A DNA stretch of 64,000 bases from Gammaproteobacteria bacterium (lineage in GTDB: Bacteria; Pseudomonadota; Gammaproteobacteria; DRLM01): contig JAHFRV010000002.1 of NCBI GenBank assembly GCA_023266095.1, forward strand, positions 23,513 through 87,512. The letters run 5' to 3'. Position 1 is the stretch's first letter. Each line of letters starts with the position of its first letter. Under the pieces are notes generated by a model. The model was given only the letters and a program-made list of their open reading frames with translations, searched no databases and was not told the DNA's origin. This document shows, in pieces, positions 58,920 to 64,000 of the stretch. The position numbers were made by a program, and so were the translations under genes.

Positions 58920-59594
58920 CTAGGCTTGCGCCATCTCGCTCGCCGTTTCCCTCTCCCGCAGCTTTACCTCATCGCGCCGCTCCAGCCAATCCAACAACGG
59001 CCGCCACTGCTCCATATCTTGCGCGGCCTGTCCGCCGGGCAATTCAAAAATTCCCAGGCCCTGTTGCACGGCGCGGATGTAGTTCTGTGTTTCGCGCAAG
59101 GTGGCGACGAAGGGGATGTCGAGGCTTTTCAAAAAACGTTCGAGGTCTTGGTAGATGAGGGTATGCTCGCGCACGCGGTTGGCGACTACCGCCAGCCGGC
59201 CTTCGTGGCGGAGGGCGTGGCAGGTGAGCAGCAGTTCGCGGATGAAGTGGGTGGCGGCGCGGATGTCGATGGGCGAGGGCAACACCGGCACGATCACCGC
59301 CTCGGCGTGGCGCACCAGATGACTGAGCTCGCGGCCCGCTACCCGCGCCGGCGCATCGATGAGGAAATAGTCGGGGCGCTGGGCGGCGCGCACCGGTTCG
59401 CGCCAGGCCTTGACGCCTTCGATGGGCGGCCGGTCGGCGGGGCGCGCCGCCAGCCAGTCGATGCTGCTGCCTTGCGGGTCGAAGTCGGCGAGCAGAACGG
59501 ACTTGCCCCGCGCGGCGTAATAACCCGCCAGGTTGGTGGTGAGGGTGGTTTTGCCGCAGCCGCCTTTGGCGTTGAGCAGCACGATGGACCGCAT
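58920..59594 (-). CDS. ParA/MinD-like ATPase
   Basis: A 224-residue protein of the ParA/MinD Walker ATPase group. NAKGGCGKTTLTTNLAG is the deviant Walker A motif, and LLADFDPQGS and YFLIDAPA form Walker A'/B. It lacks a DNA-binding domain at the N-terminus and a ParB gene nearby, so it may place a large complex or chemotaxis/envelope system rather than segregate the chromosome. Orphan gene. Confidence 0.88.
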   Translation of the reverse strand: MRSIVLLNAKGGCGKTTLTTNLAGYYAARGKSVLLADFDPQGSSIDWLAARPADRPPIEGVKAWREPVRAAQRPDYFLIDAPARVAGRELSHLVRHAEAVIVPVLPSPIDIRAATHFIRELLLTCHALRHEGRLAVVANRVREHTLIYQDLERFLKSLDIPFVATLRETQNYIRAVQQGLGIFELPGGQAAQDMEQWRPLLDWLERRDEVKLRERETASEMAQA

Positions 59595-59719
59595 GGAAAC
59601 TCCTTCAACGAATAGGTGCGGGGATTATATTCTTCAATCGCGAAATTATCCCCTTCCCGAGCGCGCTGCCGCCGGGGGCGAGGGTGGGGGGAACGAAGGC
59701 AATGCAAGGGATGGCCCCC

Positions 59720-61186
59720 TCAATTCAGCCCCAACTCATCCCACAACGCATCGACGCGTTTTTTCACCTCGTCGCTCATGCGGATAGTCCGTCCCCACTC
59801 GCGGCTGGTCTCGCCGGGCCATTTGTTGGTGGCGTCGAAGCCGATTTTGCCGCCGAGGCCCGACACCGGCGAGGCGAAGTCGAGGTAGTCGATGGGCGTG
59901 TTCTCCACGATCAGCGTGTCGCGCGCCGGGTCCATGCGCGTGGTCATGGCCCAGATCACGTCCTTCCAGTCGCGCACGTTCACATCGTCGTCGGTGACGA
60001 TGACGAACTTGGTGTACATGAACTGGCGCAGAAAACTCCACACGCCGAACATCACCCGCTTGGCGTGGCCGGGATATTGTTTCTTCATGCTGACGCAGGC
60101 CATGCGATAGGAGCAGCCCTCGGGCGGTAGATAAAAGTCGGTGATCTCGGGAAACTGTTTTTGCAGTATCGGCACGAACACCTCGTTGAGCGCCACCCCC
60201 AGCACCGCCGGTTCGTCGGGCGGGCGGCCGGTGTAGGTGCTGTGATAAATGGGATTGTCGCGCAGCGTGATGCGCTCGACGGTGAACACCGGAAAGGTCT
60301 CGACTTCATTGTAATAACCGGTGTGATCGCCGAACGGACCTTCTGGCGCGGTCTCGCCCGGGTGGATAAAACCTTCCAGCACGATCTCGGCATTGGCGGG
60401 CACCTGCAAGTCGTGACTCTTGCACTGCACCAGCTCGGTCTTCGAGCCGCGCAGCAAACCGGCGAAGGCATATTCCGACAGCGCATCCGGCACCGGCGTC
60501 ACCGCCGCGAGTATCGTCGCCGGGTCCGCGCCGAGCGCGACGGCGACGGGAAAGGGCTGGCCGGGATGCGCCTCGCACCAGTCGCGATAATCCAGCGCGC
60601 CGCCGCGATGCGCCAGCCAGCGCATGATGAGTTTGTTGCGGCCTATCAGCTGCTGGCGGTAAATGCCCATGTTCTGCCGCTCTTTGTGCGGTCCCTTAGT
60701 CACCACCAGCGCCCAGGTGATGAGCGGGCCCGCGTCCTCGGGCCAGCAGGTTTGAATCGGAATGCTCGCGAGATCGACATCGTCCTTCTCGATCACGTTT
60801 TCTTGGCAGGCGGCGCGACTCACCACCTTGGGCGCCATATTCAACACCTGCTTCAGCACCGGCCATTTCTCCCAGGCGTCGCGAAAGCCCTTGGGCGGTT
60901 CGGGTTCTTTTAGATACGCGAGCAACTTGCCGACGTCGCGCAGCGCGCTCACCGACTCCTGCCCCATACCCAGCGCCACGCGCTTGGGCGTGCCGAACAG
61001 ATTACCGAGCACCGGCATGGTGTGGCCCGTGGGTTTCTCGAACAACAGCGCCGGACCCTCGCGCCGCAAGGTGCGGTCGCAGATCTCGGTCATCTCCAGC
61101 TTGGGATCTACTGTGGTGGTGATGCGTTTGAGTTCGCCGAGGCGTTCGAGTTGGGTGATGAAATCGCGGAGGTCGTGGTATTTCAT
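59720..61186 (-). CDS. ubiD: 4-hydroxy-3-polyprenylbenzoate decarboxylase UbiD
   Basis: A 488-residue prFMN-dependent decarboxylase in ubiquinone biosynthesis. The [19 protein letters not shown] start, the prFMN site [18 protein letters not shown] and [16 protein letters not shown] are characteristic. It matches the E. coli enzyme in length. UbiX is not encoded next to it. ATG 61186 matches the family start. Confidence 0.95.
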   Translation of the reverse strand: MKYHDLRDFITQLERLGELKRITTTVDPKLEMTEICDRTLRREGPALLFEKPTGHTMPVLGNLFGTPKRVALGMGQESVSALRDVGKLLAYLKEPEPPKGFRDAWEKWPVLKQVLNMAPKVVSRAACQENVIEKDDVDLASIPIQTCWPEDAGPLITWALVVTKGPHKERQNMGIYRQQLIGRNKLIMRWLAHRGGALDYRDWCEAHPGQPFPVAVALGADPATILAAVTPVPDALSEYAFAGLLRGSKTELVQCKSHDLQVPANAEIVLEGFIHPGETAPEGPFGDHTGYYNEVETFPVFTVERITLRDNPIYHSTYTGRPPDEPAVLGVALNEVFVPILQKQFPEITDFYLPPEGCSYRMACVSMKKQYPGHAKRVMFGVWSFLRQFMYTKFVIVTDDDVNVRDWKDVIWAMTTRMDPARDTLIVENTPIDYLDFASPVSGLGGKIGFDATNKWPGETSREWGRTIRMSDEVKKRVDALWDELGLN

Positions 61187-61281
61187 GGCGGCATGATAAC
61201 AGGGCGGGGTTACCCCCACTAGCGACGTTATAACGCGAGGCTATACTTGCAATACATACCACCAAACAGGAGGACACTGGC

Positions 61282-61635
61282 ATGACCAACCCCGTAGTGC
61301 ATTGGGAGATCGGCGCCAAAGACGCGGCCAAGATGGGCGCTTTTTACGGCGAGTTGTTCGGCTGGCGCATCGATCACAACACGGCGCTGAACTACCGCAT
61401 GGTGGACACCGGCGGCGCGGGTATCGGCGGCGGTATTTTCCAAACCGATCAAAAAACCATGCCGCCTTATGTGACCTTTTATATCCAGGTGGACGATTTA
61501 CAAGCCTACCTCGATAAAGCCCAACAATTGGGCGGCAAAACCATCGTCCCGCCCATGCCCATCCCCAATATGGGTGCGATGGCGATGTTCGCCGACCCCG
61601 AAGGGCATGTGATAGGGCTGTTCAAAACCGCTTAA
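61282..61635 (+). CDS. VOC family protein
   Basis: A 117-residue glyoxalase/bleomycin-resistance-fold protein. HWEIGAKDAAKMGAFYGELFGW and FADPEGHVIGLFK are typical. Such proteins bind a metal and act on small substrates or bind ligands; the specific role is unknown. CAGGAGGACACTGGC precedes the start. Confidence 0.9.
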   Translation: MTNPVVHWEIGAKDAAKMGAFYGELFGWRIDHNTALNYRMVDTGGAGIGGGIFQTDQKTMPPYVTFYIQVDDLQAYLDKAQQLGGKTIVPPMPIPNMGAMAMFADPEGHVIGLFKTA

Positions 61636-61638
61636 GGT

Positions 61639-62238
61639 TCACTGCGGACGCGTTTCCCGCAGCGAAGCGCTGTCCTTGATGGTGCCATGCCAGGCGGCAA
61701 GCCGAGGGTGAGTCGCGCGCCAATCGTGGGCATAACGCAGGTCGATGTACTCCAAGGCCACGGCCCAGGCGAGGTCGGCGATGGTGAGACCTTGATCCAA
61801 TAAATAGGCGCCGCCTTGATAATGCTGGTCGGCGTATTTCAGCGCCGCCGCCACCTTGCCCTCTTGTTTGGCGACGCCGCCGCTATCTACTTTTTCCGGC
61901 GCGCGGCGAGTTTCCATCAAACGCGTCACCACTGCGTCGAGCACGCCTTGGCTCAAGGCATGCCAGCGTTGCGCCTGCCAGCGCAGTTCGCCGGAGGGCG
62001 GGATCAATTGCATCTTGCCGATGCTGTCGAGGTATTCGACGATCAGCGGCGAATCGAAGAGCGCCTCGCCGTCGTCGCGTTCCAACACCGGAATCTTGCC
62101 CAGCGGATTCAAGCGCGCCACATTGCCGGCGGGGTCATTGGCGCCCTCGGCGATGAACTCCAAGGCGATGCCCTGCTCGATGGCGCAGGCGCGCACTTTG
62201 CGCACATAGGGGGAAGTCAAGGAACCGTATAATTTCAC
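61639..62238 (-). CDS. Glutathione S-transferase family protein
   Basis: A 199-residue protein with the thioredoxin-like N-terminal domain (KLYGSLTSPYVRKVR and NPLGKIPVLERDDGEALFDS) and the helical C-terminal domain (TIADLAWAVALEYID). It resembles YibF. GTG 62238 (or the adjacent GTG 62241) is used; GGGAG lies just upstream, and longer frames encode unlike sequence. Confidence 0.88.
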   Translation of the reverse strand: MKLYGSLTSPYVRKVRACAIEQGIALEFIAEGANDPAGNVARLNPLGKIPVLERDDGEALFDSPLIVEYLDSIGKMQLIPPSGELRWQAQRWHALSQGVLDAVVTRLMETRRAPEKVDSGGVAKQEGKVAAALKYADQHYQGGAYLLDQGLTIADLAWAVALEYIDLRYAHDWRATHPRLAAWHGTIKDSASLRETRPQ

Positions 62239-62409
62239 CACTGTACTCCCACGTTTCGAAAAGATGTGCCCAGCATAGCAAAGGAGCCTGCGCGCCTCCA
62301 CGAGATTCCGGCCACCAAGAATGAAAGCGAACACTATACTTAGGCTTGCAGCGGCCACCGACGCTGCCCATCACCCGTGATGGTTTCCACTCATCATGAG
62401 GACTACACC

Positions 62410-63009
62410 ATGAAAAACACAAGCATCAACCAGGCAGTAGTCATTGTAGTCGCCCTGGCTTGGGGATTGCTGGCGAACGCGGCGAGCCACGCCGCCGACA
62501 CCAGCCCCATCGCCAAGATGTCACGGCAAGAGCTGATCGAACTGGCCATGAGCGCCGCACCATCCCATATCGCCAAAGATGCCACTATTCTGATCCCCGG
62601 TCCCGACGGCAAAATGCTGGAAGCGCGTCAGGGCAGCAACGGGTTTAGCTGCGTCCCTGACATTGACGGGCTGGCGGAACCCGACCCTTTGTGCGGCGAC
62701 GCTGCCTCGTGGCAATGGGCCAATGACTACATGGCCGGCGCGGAGAAACCCGGCAATACCCAACCCGGCATCGCCTACATGGCCAAGGGCGGCTGGCACT
62801 GGGAGAAGAATGGCAAGATATTGATGAAGGATGAACCGGGCGCCAAACTGGTGAAAGAGCCCCCGCATTGGATGTTGTTCTGGCCGGTGAATGCCAAGGC
62901 CAGCGGGTTGCCGTCCCTGCCTCATAAGAAGTTTGGCGCTTATGTGATGTTCGACGGCACGCCCTATGCGCACCTGATGATCCACCAAGATCCCATGGAG
63001 ATAAAGTGA
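62410..63009 (+). CDS. Secreted protein of unknown function
   Basis: A 199-residue protein with a signal peptide (VVIVVALAWGLLANAASHAA). The body has IAKDATILIPGPDGKMLEA, FSCVPDIDG and a conserved-looking PHWMLFWPVNAKASGLP and YAHLMIH. It resembles bacterial proteins of unknown function found near porins or quinone enzymes. A strong terminator follows. Confidence 0.7.
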   Translation: MKNTSINQAVVIVVALAWGLLANAASHAADTSPIAKMSRQELIELAMSAAPSHIAKDATILIPGPDGKMLEARQGSNGFSCVPDIDGLAEPDPLCGDAASWQWANDYMAGAEKPGNTQPGIAYMAKGGWHWEKNGKILMKDEPGAKLVKEPPHWMLFWPVNAKASGLPSLPHKKFGAYVMFDGTPYAHLMIHQDPMEIK

Positions 63010-63015
63010 CACGGC

Positions 63016-63046
63016 GCGGAGCCCGCGCGGGGCTCCGCATTTTTTA
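63016..63046 (+). terminator. Terminator after the secreted protein gene
   Basis: GCGGAGCCC and GGGCTCCGC form a 9-base stem with a short loop, followed by ATTTTTT, directly after the stop codon and before convergent xthA. Confidence 0.9.
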
Positions 63047-63811
63047 TGTTGCGAACTCCGCCACCGCCGGTGCGTGATCCGACGGTCGCTCGTGTTTGCG
63101 AACTTCTTTGTCGATGTAGCTGGCCGTGCATTTCTCGCAGAGGGCCTTGCTCGCCAACACGTGATCGATGCGCAGGCCCAGATTGCGGCGAAAGGCGTTC
63201 ATGCGGTAATCCCACCAGCTGAAGATTTTTTCTTCCTGCTCGAACAGACGGAAGGTGTCGCACAAACCGCTGGCCAGCAGTTTAGTGAAGGCGTCCCGTT
63301 CGGGGATGCTGAACAAGACCTTGCCCTCCCATGCCGCCGGATCGTGCACATCGCGCGGCTCGGGCGCGATATTGAAATCGCCGAGCACCACCAGCTTGGG
63401 ATGGCGCGCCAGCTCGGCCTCGACGAAATTGTTGAGTTTGCTCAGCCAGTGGAGTTTGTATTGGTACTTGTCCGATTCCACGCTCTCGCCGTTGGGCACG
63501 TACAGATTGAGCACGCGCACCTCGCCGTAGGTGGCGGCCAGCACACGGCGCTGCTGGTCGTCGAGATCGGGAATGTCTTTCACGACATCGACGCCCGCCG
63601 TTTTACTTAGGATCGCGACACCGTTATAGGTCTTCTGCCCGGAAAACACCATGTGATAACCCGTCGCCGCAAGTGCCGCCAAAGGAAAATGCTCATCGAT
63701 GCACTTGGTTTCTTGCAGACACAGCAGGTCCGGCTGCCGCGCCGCCAGCCAGTCCAGTACCTGCGGCAGGCGCACCTTCAGTGAATTGACATTCCAGCTG
63801 GCGATTTTCAA
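63044..63811 (-). CDS. xthA: Exodeoxyribonuclease III
   Basis: A 255-residue AP endonuclease/3' exonuclease of the ExoIII family, repairing abasic and oxidised DNA. KIASWNVNSLKVRLPQVLDW, LLCLQETKC (metal-binding Glu), LGDFNIAP, LRIDHVLAS and ERPSDHAPAVAEF are all present. The start TTG 63811 matches the family N-terminus (MKIASWN); GTG 63817 is possible. Confidence 0.93.
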   Translation of the reverse strand: MKIASWNVNSLKVRLPQVLDWLAARQPDLLCLQETKCIDEHFPLAALAATGYHMVFSGQKTYNGVAILSKTAGVDVVKDIPDLDDQQRRVLAATYGEVRVLNLYVPNGESVESDKYQYKLHWLSKLNNFVEAELARHPKLVVLGDFNIAPEPRDVHDPAAWEGKVLFSIPERDAFTKLLASGLCDTFRLFEQEEKIFSWWDYRMNAFRRNLGLRIDHVLASKALCEKCTASYIDKEVRKHERPSDHAPAVAEFAT

Positions 63812-63902
63812 GGCCACAACACCACGCGAAGACGAGAAGGCGTAAAGAAAAGAACAAAACTTTGCGGTGCTTTGCGTTTTGGCGGCTTTGCCTTGAAATA
63901 GC

Positions 63903-64000
63903 TCATGCCGCAATGCCGCTATGACGTAGCAGCGCGTCGATGGTCGGTTCCCGGCCGCGGAATTCCACGAACAGTTCCATCGGTTCGCGCGAGCCGCCTT
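63903..64000 (-). CDS. prlC: Oligopeptidase A C-terminus (partial)
   Basis: The frame runs off the right edge and stops at 63903. The visible residues [20 protein letters not shown] are nearly identical to the C-terminus of E. coli oligopeptidase A (zinc metallopeptidase, signal-peptide degradation). Only about 32 residues are present. Confidence 0.85.
   Translation of the reverse strand, partial: GGSREPMELFVEFRGREPTIDALLRHSGIAA

Overview
The window reads as a chromosome segment of a free-living, GC-rich gammaproteobacterium. Supporting signs are the dapF/DUF484/xerC block, a NrdJa/NrdJb split class II ribonucleotide reductase, UbiD (ubiquinone pathway), RluF, PlsY, a PilE-type pilin and a Do-family protease. 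Affinity to the sulfur-oxidiser/Chromatiales side is only an inference, from the mix of PPi-type phosphofructokinase, phosphoketolase and a large copper island. No rRNA, tRNA or CRISPR array was seen.

Layout. 1-5000: an HD-GYP signalling protein (cut by the left edge), then xerC, DUF484 and dapF on the minus strand joined by 4-base ATGA overlaps, and a CzcD-like zinc exporter. 5000-15000: ordinary chromosomal genes, including a DksA-like zinc-finger protein, a PsiF-like secreted peptide, a histidine kinase/response regulator pair, a VIT1-like membrane protein, ppa, uppP, wrbA, an ankyrin protein and rluF. 15093-30180: a copper-handling island with CusS/CusR-like regulators divergent from copA-copB across a palindromic operator, then DUF2231, Met-rich and tiny membrane proteins, a YncE-like beta-propeller, two different P1B ATPases (one with two YHS domains and CPC, one with an unusual CPD motif), two methyltransferase-like membrane proteins and DUF2933/DUF2934 proteins. 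30454-34506: phosphoketolase, a histidine phosphatase and class I fructose-bisphosphate aldolase, a compact carbon module. 34561-38892: an RND efflux pump whose transporter gene is broken at a nine-base homopolymer, plus its lipoprotein adaptor. 38893-40530: a decayed accessory patch with a possible toxin/immunity remnant cut by a group II intron fragment.

40527-64000: conserved chromosome again. It holds yjdM, PPi-phosphofructokinase, an adenylate kinase carrying a long histone-H1-like Lys/Ala tail, hemB, plsY, folB-folK with a pteridine reductase, a MidA-like methyltransferase, a patatin, a PilE-like pilin, nrdJa-nrdJb, a DegQ-like protease, yqhA followed by a small IS5-type miniature element, a ParA-like ATPase, ubiD, VOC and GST proteins, exonuclease III, and the tail of prlC at the right edge.

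How it fits together. The copper island combines sensing (CusRS), periplasmic oxidation and binding (CopA, CopB, Met-rich protein) and cytoplasmic export (two ATPases). The xfp/phosphatase/fba module and the PPi-phosphofructokinase suggest flexible, energy-saving central carbon flow. The most unusual items are the Adk-histone-like fusion, the CPD ATPase, the broken RND gene at a poly-C tract, the toxin/intron relic, and two structured repeat elements.
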